From assembly GCA_033239525.1 (NCBI GenBank), contig BSYO01000014.1:12570021-12634020 (forward strand): a stretch of 64,000 nucleotides of DNA. The letters are read 5' to 3'. The translations under genes were made by a program, and so were the position numbers. Source of the DNA: Nepenthes gracilis (lineage: Eukaryota; Streptophyta; Magnoliopsida; Caryophyllales; Nepenthaceae). Under the pieces are notes generated by a model. The model saw nothing but the letters and a program-made list of their open reading frames with translations. It was not told the origin of the DNA and made no database searches. Positions within the stretch are counted from its first letter, which is position 1, and each line of letters starts with the position of its first letter. This document shows positions 1 to 13,273 of this stretch, piece after piece.

Positions 1-2189
1 AAATCATAGTATCCGATTGTCATGTATATAGCAAATTAGATAATCTTTAATGTTGTTAGGATATATTTGCTGTTTAGATACAACCTTGAGATGGTCATTC
101 TGTTGAAAAACTTTGTAGAAGTGATTTTCTGTGGATCCTGTATGTGGTCTTGTCAATGATTGTCCATCAAATTCTGTTTGTTTCTTGAGAGGTCTTATAC
201 GATAAGTCTCTTATCCTATTCTTTCCCTCAATAGTTATGTAGCTAGTAGCAAGATTCTCAGTTCCTCCATGGAGTTTGGGAATCAAGGTTGGAATGTGAC
301 CATTTCTAATTCTTAGTTCCTCTTTTCCAAATTTTAGTTTTATTGAAGCCAGTTGTGTCCAAATACTTACATTTGATTGATCCTTTTGTTTTGAGTGTGT
401 CCTGCTTAAGGTCAGTTTTGGATTGGTTGAGCTTATTCTTAGGGAAATTGGGCTATCTGTCCCTGCATCCTGGTGAAAATTTACAGATAAAACATCTGAG
501 AGCTTTGGTGGAAGTTAACCTGGTACAAAATTCTCCTTTAATTGTAGGAGAGAGGTATCTATCTAGATGTGGTGTGCCTATGAGTGGCTCTTTTTGATGG
601 AATGAATCTCTGTTATTTGCTATTTTCTTTTGAGAATGGAAAGATTCATCTTCATTGCCTGTTTGCTAGAAGTTTGTGGGAATTGACTTTTTGAGTGAGC
701 TTTGTTGTGTGTGCATGACAGGTGGGGTTATGTTTTCATTCATTCCATGTCATGAAGATCTATGATTTCATTGTAGAATTTTTAAGTAGTAGTCATATTC
801 CCAATTTCATCAAGATCCATGGCACAACCTTTATTTTTTGAATCTAGGGACTTTTGGTTCTTGTGTAGATAGTAAATTTATTGTAGTCTGCATTTATGTT
901 AGAGAGCATTGTTATGTTGTGCATGACAAGTGGGGTTATGTTTTCATTCATGCCATAAATGTTCAAGGAATGTTTTGCCCTCAAAATATGCCTTCTTGGC
1001 ATCCCTTTTCAACATCATTTTTCTCTCTTTTTTTCATGTCCATTATTATTAAAAACAAGATCTTATTTAGAAACACTTTGGCCTAGCTTTGTCTTAATAT
1101 TGTAAAAGATTTTCTTTAAGAAGCTACTATTGATGTTTTGTGTCCAAAGCTCTTGGACCTTGCTTAGCTTGCCCAAAAGAGCTTTTAATACTAATCAAAA
1201 CTCATGTTTGAGCGAGCTTTTGCTTTTGGATGAGAAAAGCTACTCCAAAAGGCTGGCCAAGCCAAACAGGTACTAAGAATGCAAATGTGTCATCTGCCCA
1301 GGGTACTAATTTTTCTTTTCTGCCACAATTGACTTTGAAGTTCTCCCTAGTATATTCCATCAATGATCCTGCTTTTGCAAGTCTGCTCGTGCATCTTGAG
1401 TTTCTAGGCAAGTGAGACAGCAGGATGTGTTTTTTAAGGGTGGGAATGAGGCCATTAATATATCTATCACCATAATAGTGAGTGGAAGCACTGATTGATA
1501 GTTATATGCCGCTTTTAGGAATAGGATCTTTCTTTATGGCATTTCTTGACTGGTGTGCTTGAATTTCCAGCTATAGCTCCCGTATCCTTGCTTCCTATGA
1601 GGATTTAGTGGGAAACTCGATGCCGCATTGGCTATTTATGGAATGGTTTTGCACTCAAGGTTTAGGCCTATGTGATTGTCGGATGTCTTGTTCGGGTTAA
1701 TATGTTAATTTATACAATAGGGATAAGATTGTTTCACCTCAATTTGACTTTCAAAATCTAGAATGTAAGTTGAATAGTAGCTCAAGTTTAAGTAATTAGT
1801 TTGAAGACTTCATCTCTTCCAGTTCTGATTTTCTGGTCACTCACCTGGTCCATATTGAAAGTAGCCTTTTTTGGTTTTGTTTTTTCGATGATAATATTCC
1901 ATGATTTAATAACCACTTTATTTTGGTGAAAACTTCCATGTTAGTTAAGCGGTGCAAGATACAGCTTTTTTGCTTGATGAGGTTGCCAATGGGTCTCATT
2001 TTGCATATATTGCTGATAAGTTAATACAGCCACGTGCTATATGAAAAATCAAGAAAAAATGCTATCAATTGTGACTTAGTTATTTTCCTGTTTCCATGAT
2101 GCATGTTATGTAATTTTTTGTCTCAGTTCAATGAATGACTAGTTCCTGACTCTTAAAGGCCCTGCTGAATATTATTTTTTTTGTGCTAG
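1..2189 (+). other. Intron of the TWD40-1 gene (5' part outside window)
   Basis: The first coding exon in the window opens after a ctag acceptor at 2186-2189, already inside the protein, so this whole stretch is read as intron sequence. I looked for the exon that should precede it (helical linker sequence just ahead of the Q-S-Q-L-T motif) and did not find it. The stretch is T-rich and carries no convincing coding region. One imperfect duplication of about 45 bases occurs at roughly 704-762 and 910-960 (shared core gtggggttatgttttcattc). The small open frames are short and unsupported. Confidence 0.7.
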
Positions 2190-5100
2190 ACAAAGTCAGC
2201 TTACCATTGCAGACATTGCACGGAAGGCATTTCTTTACAGTGTATGTTGCCTTTTCCTGATTCCTTGTGTAATTACATGATCAGCCTAGAATATGCACAT
2301 TACACACATACACTATCGTGGATCACCACATTATTTGATTGGATTCTTTTGGGAGGCATAAATGTGATAAGCATCAGTGAAGGTTCAAATAGAATTTTCT
2401 ATGCCCATCATGTAATTATTTTCATTTGGTAATATGTGTCTTCATCATGCAAATTTTATAATTGTCGTCAAGGATTTCTGATCATGATACCTGTAAATTT
2501 GTCTCTCATTTCTTGTTTGCATATTTTCAATGTTTGCTATTGTCTTGTTGCCTAAATACAAATTAGGGCACTGCTAAAAGATATCCCTCTAACAGTAACC
2601 AGTAAGACTTTTGTGCTCATGCTTTGTGTGTGACTTGTGATCTTGACATTTGTCCTACAGCATTTCCTGGAAGGACATGCCAAAAGTGCACCAATTGCTT
2701 GGTTGCCCCTCATCACTATTCTAGACACTAGAAATCATCTAAGAGACTTGCCTGTTTGCCAGGTATATCTACAGTATCACTCATGGAAGCAATGAATCAC
2801 ATTTTTTATGCTGTCATGTAATCTACATGTAATGCATTTGTGCTCATTGGCAGCCATTTCATTTGGAGCTTACTTTCTTCAATAAGGAGAACCGAGTTCT
2901 TCATTATCCTGTCAGGGCTTTTTATGTAGATGGTATAAATCTTATCGCATATAATCTATGTTCTGGATCAGAAAATATTTACAAGAAGCTTTACACATCG
3001 GTATGATCAGTACTGGCATCTTCTTTCCAATATATGTTGTGTCCTAGTTTTGCTGTTCTTAGTTTGTGGAGCAGCTTTGAGGCTAGTTATCATTAAGATA
3101 AGAATTCTGTTTTGTCACTTTCAGATTCCTGGAAATGTTGAATACTATCCAAAGAACATTGTCTACAGTAAAAAGCAGCACCTATTTCTTGTTGTTTATG
3201 AGTTCAATGGGGCGACTAATGAAATAGTTTTTTACTGGGAGAACACAGATTCTCAGTTGGCAAATACTAAAAGCAACACAGTTAAAGGTTTGCTCATCTA
3301 TTCTGTTTCCTTTGCAAGTTCCGTGCAGAGCATGCATGGTTAAATTATGTGGTTTCATTGTGTTATGTAGGCCGAGATGCTGCATTCATTGGTCCTAATG
3401 AAAGCCAATTTGCAATTCTTGAAGAAGATAAGTCTGCACTTTCCCTATATATTCTTCCGGGAATATCTTCAAAAGAACTTGATGAAAAGAATGACATAGC
3501 TCTCGATCAAAATCAGTCAGACAAAGCTGCATCTGGTTCAGTCAAGGGCCCTGTGCAATTTATGTTAGAGACTGAAGTTGATTGCATCTTTTCTACTCCA
3601 TTAGGTTATTACAGCTTACAAAAGATCTAATCTTTTTATTTATGATCATTTTAGAAATTCTTGCCTATAACATTTTTTTTTAAGTACAGAGTCAACCTTG
3701 ATGTTTGCTTCTCATGGGATTCAAATTGGTTTGGCCAAGCTTGTGCATGGATACCGTCTTTCGACTGCTGACAGCCACTATATATCAACAACATCTGAAG
3801 TGAGAAAGTCTATGAAGCTGAAAATGAATGAGATAGTGCTTCAGGTAATAAATTAATAATCTTTTTAGATTTGAAATGAATTGCTTGTGCCGTAAAATCT
3901 TTCTGCAACAGTTACATTGATATTGTTTTAATTCTACTTTTTTCTATGGCTCTATCCCTCTCTGCTTCTTCCATCATTCTGTCACATTTCGTAAGGGTGG
4001 TTTGTACTCGTAGATATAAGAGCAAATGCAACTACTTTGATTTTAGATAGACGGAGGTTGAGGGAGTTTGAGCATTTTGGTTAGAATGGAGATGTGACAT
4101 CCATGGATATGCAATTCACTACCTTGGTAGCTAGACATGCATGTGATTTGGGGTGTGTTGCTTGTAGCGTTGATACAGCTTAATAGTGGAAGAAGATTCA
4201 AAAGTTGTTTCTTTGGATTTATACAAGTTTACATACTTAAATGGGGGTATCAGTTTGATGGGTTAATTTTTTTTCCTTTTTATTCAAGGGAGATTGGATG
4301 GAGTTCAAGTAGATTGATTTTTGAGCCTTTAAACTCCCTGTTAACATGGATTGAAATATCGGTATTGATATTATATCGGTCATGACCTTATCAGGGATGC
4401 GTATCGGTATTGAATTTGTTGGGCACAAATTTATTTTTCTATTGATTATATCAAGAGTGAGTTATATACTAAAATTTGGCTACCTTTTAATCATATATTT
4501 ACATATTTTTAAGTTCTTGTCACTTTCATCAAAATTAAGCTCTATAAATTAGCTCATAGAAAAAATATTCTAATATTGGATCTATTTATGTTTTATACCT
4601 TTAGAAAATATGTGGATTTAGGTTTCCTAAAAAATTTGGGTATACTAAAAAATAGTTAGATTTGGGCTTCCAAGAGCAAAGGAAAGGTAAAAATTAATAA
4701 AATAAAATAAAAATTTTTGATACATATCAAGTATATCGGCCAATATTTCTAATATTGATTGATATATTGTGATCCGTGACATGTGATCATATCAGTGACA
4801 TATAGGGTTATTTTTTGATAAAAAATATCAGTATCAGAACCTCTTAACATCCAAATACATAATGGGAAATATTTTATTCCAAAGTTGTTGGTCATCATGA
4901 TCAAAAATTTTTATTCCAAAGGTTAAAATTAATAAAATAAAATAAAAAATTTTGATACATATCAAGTATATCGGCCAATATTTCTAATATTGATTGATAT
5001 ATTGTGATCCGTGACATGTGACCATATCAATGACATATAGGGTTATTTTTTGATCAAAAAATATCAGTATCAGAACCTCTTAACATCCAAATACATAATG

Positions 5101-8100
5101 GGAAATATTTTATTCCAAAGTTGTTGGTCATCATGATCAAAAATCTCATGAAACTGTGAATAGAGACAGAAGTGTGGTGGATGTGGTTCAATGATTATCC
5201 CTGAGTGCAGCAGAAGTGAAGGGCAATCTAAAGTGCAACTAGCAGAAAGTTGATATATGGGATGAAATGAGGCTCCTCTGCCATGATAAGGCCCTTGTTA
5301 AACAACGCCTATGCAATGATAACTTGTGTTAGGATCTGGTGCAACGATGGGCAATAGCTCTAAAACCCATTGGTCATGCAATGATTACTTGTGTTAGGAT
5401 CTGGTGCAACGATGGGCAATAGCTCTAAAACTCATCTGTCATGCCTGCTCCTTTGTGTTCCTTTTTGTTCATTTATGTCTCATATCAAAGTCTTTCCTCT
5501 TCATGAGCTAATCCCCTTAGCCTACCCATTGTTGGGTTGGGGTGCTGTAAAAGGCCAATCCTAAGTCTCATGACCTAATCCTTAATGTTTTAAGATTGTC
5601 TATTAGAATATCAAGGCCATCTCCCTCTGCCCAACAACAGTCCAAATCCCGCAATTAGTGACTCTCTATTCATTAAAGATTTCAGGCTGCAGAGATCTGT
5701 TTTGAGAGTAGGTCGCTTTTTATCATTATTCACTTGATCTACCCATTCACCTTCACTCTATATCTTTCATATCTTTAGATTATAGGACACAAAATTGGAT
5801 CTGAAATATGTTGTTTAAGTTACAAGTTCAACTGGAACGCTTTATATTCATCTTGTGGCAGCAAGGTTGGCTGACCAGATTCCTGTTTTGAGATGCCATC
5901 AATATCAGTGTTGACACTGTACATGGTTTGATACTTCAACAATCATTTTTGTACTTAGAATTGCAGATTGCTTAGAGTGATGTATTCTGGCTGTTGCTGG
6001 CATGGCTTTCTCATAATGCGTCTCTGAACCATACTTGAGGATGTTAACATGTTATTTCATGATTCCCCAACCATAAATATTCTTAGTCATAAACTTTAAT
6101 AGTTGCGTTGACTTAGCTGTTTTAGTTTTTGTTCAACACAAATTGCCTATTGTCAATCCTCCTCCTGTTACATTCCTGTTGCTGATCTTTGGATGAATTT
6201 TTCTATGTTTGTCATAAATATGTCTATCAGGACTTTGTGATGTACTCTTTTCCAGGTACATTGGCAAGAAACTCTTAGAGGTTATGTTGCTGGAATATTA
6301 ACTACAAAGAGGGTGGTCATTGTGTCAGCAGATCTAAAGATATTAGCAAGTAGCTCAACAAACTTTGATACAGGACTTCCTCCAATATCCTTTGACAAAT
6401 GAATCCTGCTTTTTGTTTTTGTGTTACATAGTTTCACCCTTTGTCTTCTGATCAAGTTAATTATAGTTCCCAAAATGGTTTGCACACTTGACTATTTGTT
6501 TACTTTAGATCTCTACTCTGGGTTGGGCCAGCACTTCTTTTTTCTACTGCAACTGCCATCAGTGTACTTGGCTGGGATGGAAAAGTGAGAACCCTCCTAT
6601 CTACCAGTATGCCCAATGCAGGTATCTTGATGACTTATTCTTCTGTAAGTTGATTCTCCCATGCTTTGACCTCTAAGCCGTAGACTATTGTCTTTGCTAT
6701 TATTATGGCATTGCTAGGTAACCTTCTTCTCTGCAGTTTTAGTTGGTGCTTTGAACGATCGATTGCTGCTTGCAAACCCAACTGAAACAAACCCAAAACA
6801 GAGGAAGGGGGTTGAAATAAAGACTTGTCTCGTTGGACTTCTTGAGCCTCTTCTTATTGGATATGCAACAATGCAGCAATATTTTGAGCAGAAGCTTGAC
6901 CTTCCTGAAATATTGTACCAAATCACGTCAAGGTTCTGTCTCTCTGTCTCTCTCCCGCCTTCTCCTACTACCAATGTTTTACCTGACTTTCTAAAGATCC
7001 AAATGGTTGATGCTGTGTGCATTGCTTTTCTTTTTCTTTGAGGTTTTATTATAATCAATATCTTGCAAAATGACATTTGAGCCAACTATCTATGTTAAGG
7101 TTTGATAGCCTGCGGATTACTCCAAGATCCCTAGACATATTGGCTAGAGGTTCTCCCATTTGTGGAGATCTTGCTGTGTCTTTATCTCAAGCAGGTCCCC
7201 AGTTCACCCAGGTTAGCAGTAGATCATGCATCAAATATCATCTACTGGTTCTTCCAAAGATTTGGTTTTCTTACTTTTTGATGAACTAACCTAGGTGTTG
7301 AGGGGAATTTATGCAATCAAGGCCCTTCGTTTTTCAACTGCTTTGTCGGTCTTGAAGGATGAGTTCCTGCGTTCCAGGGATTATCCAAAGTGCCCCCCAA
7401 CTTCTCACTTATTCCACCGGTTTCGTCAGCTGGGATATGCTTGTATCAAGTACGCAGATAAGACATTAGTTTCTGACATTTCCATCTCATCAAATCATAA
7501 GTGACAGCTCTGAAACAGTATTTCTGTTGTAGCTAGGGACTGTTGTGAGCTTCTTTACAAATGATATCAGTTTCTTTTTGAGTCATTATTTCAAGACAGA
7601 ACATCTGATGGAGGATGAGAACTACATAGCAAGAATTGAAGGGAAAGAGAGAGGCATGTAGGGAAGAGAAAGGGAATGAAGAAGAGGGGATATTAATAAT
7701 CTTTCATGAGTTGCACCGCTCATATTTAGACTTAATATGACTTCTAAAACAAGTAAAGCACGTCTGCAATAGTCCTAGTGTAATAAGGAAGCATCCTTGA
7801 TCTCCAATTCTACTAGAAAATCTTGACCTCTATAAAGTACTATTGATAAAACCTTGGAAAGTGAAATAATACTAAATTCCAATGATAACAACTATTTCTT
7901 ATGTACTTTCAGCTTGAAATCTTTTGTTGAGACTAACATTTTCAGCATGTTGCACAAGCTAGCTGTTCTTTTGACTATTGAGAGTGCTACACACAATAAA
8001 CTGATGTGTTTTGAAGCTTGATGGCAAAGTATATCGGGATACCATGTTCATGAATTAATATTTACAGTTTTTTTGCAATTAAATACTTGAAATCAACTGA

Positions 8101-11100
8101 CTAAACATCATTAGCTAAATGATGTACCGGAAAGAGGAAAAAAATCCCTTATCAGTCTTTCCACATTTTTGACATATTTCAAGGTAAATACTAACTTCAC
8201 TGTAAATGAGAATCTTTATAAAACCATCTGATACATAAATTTTAACTTTAAATTAAAAAAAAAAGGAATCCCAGGCTCCAATCTATTATAGAAATATTTA
8301 TCTGGCTCTTTTTGATATTATGAACAAAGAGGGACTGGAGGTATAATGCTTGTTTTTGGCTTGTTGATTTCTAATCTGTGTGGTGTTTCTTTTGTAATTC
8401 ACTGGAAAAAATTGAAATTGCAGGTATGGTCAGTTTGACAATGCAAAAGAGACATTTGAAGTTATAGCAGACTATGAAAGCATGCTTGATCTATTTATAT
8501 GCCACCTTAATCCCAGTGCAATGAGACGCCTTGTCCAGAAATTGGAAGAAGATGGTGCTGATCCTGAATTGCGAAGATACTGTGAAAGAATTTTAAGAGT
8601 TCGCTCCACTGGATGGACACAAGGCATATTTGCCAACTTTGCTGCTGAAAGCATGATCCCTAAAGGAGCTGAGTGGGGAGGTGGGAATTGGGAAATTAAA
8701 ACAGCTAAGAGCATGAAGGATATACCTCAATGGGAACTGGCTGCAGAGGTAATGCCATACATGAAAACTGATGATGGCCCTATTCCTGCCATTGTTTCAG
8801 ATCACATTGGTGTTTATCTTGGCTCTATTAGAGGAAGAGGTAATGTTGTGGAGGTTAGAGAAGATAGTCTGGTCAAAGCTTATACATCTGCCAGTAGTGA
8901 CATTAAAGCAAATGGGGATTATGCGTCTCTGGGTAATTCCATATCTAACAAGTCCAAGGGACTGCTTGATGCTAATTCCAAAGTTGATTCTTTGATGGGT
9001 CTGGAAACCCTTACCAAACAACTTCCGAGTTCTGCTTCTGTGGATGAGCAGACAAAAGCTGAAGAAGAATTTAAGAAGTCACTTTATGGCGCTGCTTCTG
9101 CTGGTGATAGCAGCAGTGATGAAGAGAGTGTGTCAAAAACTAAGAAATTTAAAATTAGAATACGAGATAAGCCTGCTTCATCTACTACAGTTGATGTCAA
9201 TAAAATCAAAGAAGCCACGAGGCAGTTCAGTCTGGGCCCACCAATCAGTAGGACCAAGTCATTGACTGGTGGGCCTCAGGATATTGGCCTGATGCAACCC
9301 CAGCCCACTCCCACAGCAACTGGAACTGTGTTAGCTCCCTCTGTTCCTGTTCCTGCTGATCCTTTTGGTACAGATGCAATGACACAAACAACCGTAAATT
9401 CACAGCCTTCTCCGTCGGCTATGGGAGTTGGGGCCACACCCGGGCCTATTCCAGAGGACTTCTTCCAAAATACTATTTCATCTCTTCAAGTTGCTGCCTC
9501 GCTTGCTCCTCCTGGAACTCTGATTTCAAAATTGAATCAAAACATCCAAGGGATGGAAAGCAAACAGGGAATACCTAATCAAGCTAGTGCATATGTAAAT
9601 GACATTGGTCTTCCTGATGGTGGTGTGCCTCCACAAGCTACACAACAACCAGATGGAGGTGTTCAGGCCAATTCCATTGGACATCCAGATGGAGGTGTTC
9701 CACCCCAAACAGCAGGTCATACCAATTTTCCACCTCAGCGTCAGTTTCAGACAGCTCAGGTCCTCACTACCTCCCAGCCTCTTGATCTTAGTGTGCTCGA
9801 AGGTCCAGGTTTGCCAAATTCAGGAAAGCCTCCCGTGCAACCTACTCCACAACCAGCATTTGTGCGTCCTGGACAGGTGATTATATGGCCCCTGTGCTGC
9901 TCCACCTTTTGTTGTCAGTCCTCCAAGTCATAGGACATAGCTTCCCTGTTTGTAGTGGTTCCTTGTTTTTTGGCTTTTTTAACTACTTTGTGTCTTCTTG
10001 TTTTGACTGATGACATAATTACTAGGGGCTCAAACATAATAGTGCCTTCCATGTCAGTCCATATTGAAGAATTCCATCATTGTGGTCCCAAATTCATACT
10101 TTAGCTTCTTCATCAAACAAAATAGCTTTAAGAAGAGTCCAAGTGTTGTAGTAGCAGGCAAGGTATAAGAAACAAAACGACAACCTATGCTTAGACTGAG
10201 TGTGCTTCTAGTTGGAAAAATGCAACAGAAAGGTTGCGCTTCTGTGGTAAAATTGGTGGCTGGTGGCAATTAATGTGCAAAGTGTGATTGAGCTTTGGGG
10301 AAAGCAAGAAAACAAAATGCTGGACCCTGAGACTCCGTTAAAAATAAAAAGCTTCTTTTATTTAAGCTCATAAATGTATCACCGTTTTTTATGTAATAAC
10401 ATTTACGGACACCTAAAAGTTGGAATTTACAGTATCATATGTCTAATTCTTAGTCAATTGTGAACCATTCTCATGTCTTGTATATAGATTTTCTTATTTG
10501 GTTCTTTTAAACAGGTTCCTCGAGGAGCAGCTGCTTCTGTATGCTTTAAGACTGGGCTTGCACACCTTGAGCAGAATCAGCTTTCAGATGCGTTATCCTG
10601 TTTTGATGAAGCTTTTCTGGCATTAGCGAAGGACCAATCGCGTGGTTCTGATATTAAGGCTCAAGCCACTATTTGTGCTCAGTACAAGATTGCTGTTACT
10701 CTTCTTCAGGTATTATTGTGATGACCTGAATTTCAATAGTGATAAAAGCAGCTATTTATTTCAAGAACATTCATGCTTAATATAACTTCCCTAAAATGGA
10801 AGAAAAAACAAGAATCTTAGGAATGGATGTTAAGTCCTATGTCCTGTGGTGGTATGCTATGCCAATAGCTGGGAAATAATTGGACAATGGCTCGGCGTAG
10901 AGATTTTATTTGAGAATTACAGGGGAGGACCCGTGACTTATGTATCAAAGGGTTCCACTATTTCTTGATTGCGTTTGTAAGGCACCTTCAATTCTTGTTT
11001 ACTACAGCACAAGTTGATGAGAAATTTTATTTTCATTTTTTTTTGGGGGGTGTGGTGAGGGTGTTTGGACAATGTAGTGTTGGAACGTTTTCAAGGATTA

Positions 11101-13273
11101 ACAAAGGTGGACTACTGATATTTCCAATTGTCTAGGCCTGTGTGAAGGGATGGAGAGCTGTCTTTTAGCATAGACAGGCCTTTTTGAACCTTACTCAGAA
11201 GAGCTATGTGTTGTGTTTCGTTTGCATTTGATAGGACATTAATGGTGAAGTTGGGGTGGAATGGAAAGCATAGCAGACTACCGGAGATATGAAAATTTAG
11301 GTGGAAATGAGGGAATGGGAACTTTTGTTCAAAAACTGAGTTATTATTCAGTCACTTTCTCCTTCAGGCTGCTTGGATGGAGTATTTTTCAATACCAAGA
11401 ATTTTGGGAAATTACTGTATTTAAGAATCCCTTCATTTCAGAGTTAAAAATTTTTCAAGTTCACTGTTTGAATGAAGAAATGTTGATTATGGTTTCTGCT
11501 TTTTATTTCAATCTGTCAAATCAAATCCCTAGGCATCACCAAAAAAAAGGTGAAATAACTTTCATCATCTCTGTCTTATCTACACTTCTGGGCACACCAT
11601 TACCACTGGTAGCAGCTGGGAATGACATACTACCATTGGACTACCCAGCTAAGATTGCTAACTGAAAAAAATCACAGCCAACTATTGAAGGGTTTTCTGT
11701 GTCATCAATTTGCTTCATCGGTGATAATGAGATGAATTTGATCATTTTGTGGTTTGTGAATTTTGAATAGGCAATTATTGCAAAACACTATCACGCAGAT
11801 GATTTATCAATTTACATGGGGAGATGTTCTTCACCACTCTCACTAGTGATTCTAAATTATGAATTTAATTTTGGATATTCTAGATTTTAAGGCCCACACC
11901 ACAGCAAATGGTGTGGGGTATTGTATGGAAATTTTTGGAGCCCCTCATAATCTGAGGTGGTGATAGATTGGTCTGAAGATGATTGAATGGTGGGCGGTGG
12001 CATGCAGAGGAGGCTCAGATGGCGGTGTAAGGCAGAGGCTGTTGGTGGTGTACTGTGGAGACTGTCGGTATTGATGCTAGTAAAGTGGCAAAGGTAATGC
12101 CAACTGCAGCCGCAGCATGGTTTTTGTGATGGATGGGCATTTATATCTGGCTATGATTGTTAAATTGGATGTAGGAACTAGAAGGCCAAAGGTGGAGATA
12201 TTCAAATTTTTCAGAATTTAAGAAATGATATCAAAATAGGTACAAGTTGCTTGCCCCAAAGCCCGTCTTATTTCCCACATGTGTTTGTAAATGCTGAATT
12301 TAACTATCCAAACATGGTAATCTCAAATTATGGAAATAAAATTCCATTTCCCACCATCCAAATAAATTCATGCACCAAATTTATTTCTTCAATTTTCCAA
12401 GAATAAACCAGGTTGCAAATGTGTAACCCTTTCCCAAAGTAACATGCAAAAATGAATTCTTTTTTGTTTCTTATTCTTAATTTAATAGAACTACTGTAAT
12501 ACTAGCTGTAGTTTGAACTAAATGCCATGCATTTGGGAAAAGATCGTTTTAAAAAGCATGAATGCAGTCAAGATGTGACCTGGGTTATGGATCAGCCATT
12601 GGCGGCACCCTTTCATTTTTCGCCACACCCCTTTTAATACTTGGCTGTTTCTTGCACAAATGCATGTTGTTTATGTCAAGAAACTCACTCATCTCCAAAA
12701 CTAGAACTGTTAGGCAAAGTCCCTGAAATACTTTTTGCATTCTAATGTCGTGCAATATCTATATCAACTTATTCAACCAACTGTTGATGTAAAAACCTGC
12801 AGGAAATTGGACGGCTGCAGAAAGTTCATGGCCCAGGTACCATCAGTGCGAAGGATGAGATGGCCAGATTGTCTCGCCACCTTGGTTCGCTGCCTCTCTT
12901 GGCAAAGCATAGAATAAGCTGCATCAGAACTGCCATAAAACGGAACATTGAGGTGCAGAACTATGCCTATGCCAAGCAAATGCTTGATCTGCTATTATCA
13001 AAAGCGCCTTCTGGTAAACAAGATGAGTTGCAGAGCCTGATTGATTTGTGTCTCCAGAGAGGCTTAACCAACAAATCTATTGATCCCACGGAAGATCCTT
13101 CCCAATTTTGTGCTGCCACACTCAGCCGCTTGTCGACCATTGGGTACGATGTCTGTGACCTTTGTGGTGCTAAATTTACTGCTCTTGCAGCACCAGGATG
13201 TATTATCTGTGGTATGGGAAGCATCAAGAGGTCTGATGCACTCTCGGGCCCCATTCCTTCACCATTTGGCTGA
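2190..13273 (+). CDS. TWD40-1: TWD40-1, TPLATE complex subunit (3' fourteen exons, 5'-partial)
   Basis: Exons: 2190-2241, 2661-2762, 2854-3000, 3125-3287, 3371-3604, 3690-3844, 6256-6384, 6504-6621, 6737-6932, 7100-7211, 7295-7449, 8424-9876, 10515-10709 and 12803-13273 (TGA). All introns are GT-AG except 6385-6503. Phases join cleanly to give about 1226 residues, matching from memory the C-terminal three quarters of Arabidopsis At3g50590 (about 1600 aa). The missing N-terminus would hold the WD40 propellers. Visible parts are an alpha-COP-like helical region (exons up to about 8900), an acidic Ser-Asp patch followed by basic residues (about 9100-9170), and a proline-rich linker with three PDGGV repeats (about 9610-9700). 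A TPR-like helical segment follows, then a C-terminal zinc ribbon with CDLC (13153-13164) and CIIC (13199-13210). In the family, the protein works at the plasma membrane in clathrin-mediated endocytosis with TPLATE, TASH3, LOLITA, TML, AtEH1/2 and TWD40-2. No disabling change was seen. Confidence 0.93.
4686..5150 (+). repeat. Tandem duplication, about 235-bp unit, two copies
   Basis: Two head-to-tail copies (about 4686-4920 and 4921-5150) lie in the 2.4-kb sixth intron of TWD40-1. Both run from an A-rich aataaaataaaat start to a tcatcatgatcaaaaat end. Only a few substitutions and single-base indels separate them, so the duplication is recent. The sequence is AT-rich and non-coding. Confidence 0.9.
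5311..5440 (+). repeat. Tandem duplication, 65-bp unit, two copies
   Basis: The unit starting atgcaatgat and ending cattggtc / catctgtc occurs twice in direct tandem (5311-5375, 5376-5440) with a handful of mismatches. It lies in the same TWD40-1 intron as the 235-bp duplication. Confidence 0.9.
6385..6503 (+). other. AT-AC U12-type intron in TWD40-1
   Basis: No GT donor fits here, but the intron begins ATATCCTTTGAC, the consensus of minor-spliceosome AT-AC introns, and ends in AC at 6502-6503. A branch-like CACTTGAC sits with its A 12 bases before the 3' end, the short spacing usual for U12 introns. Cutting there joins GLPP to FRSLLW in phase 0, which is the residue order of the Arabidopsis homologue. 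The intron is 119 bases long. Confidence 0.9.

Noticed and set aside
1202..1415. Open frames on both strands of the first intron
   Set aside because: Short, mutually antisense and unlike known proteins; they lie within an intron of TWD40-1.
9877..9933. Reading frame running past exon end 9876 to a stop at 9933
   Set aside because: The GTGATT donor after GGACAG joins to VPRGAAA at 10515, restoring the conserved sequence; the extension is intron.
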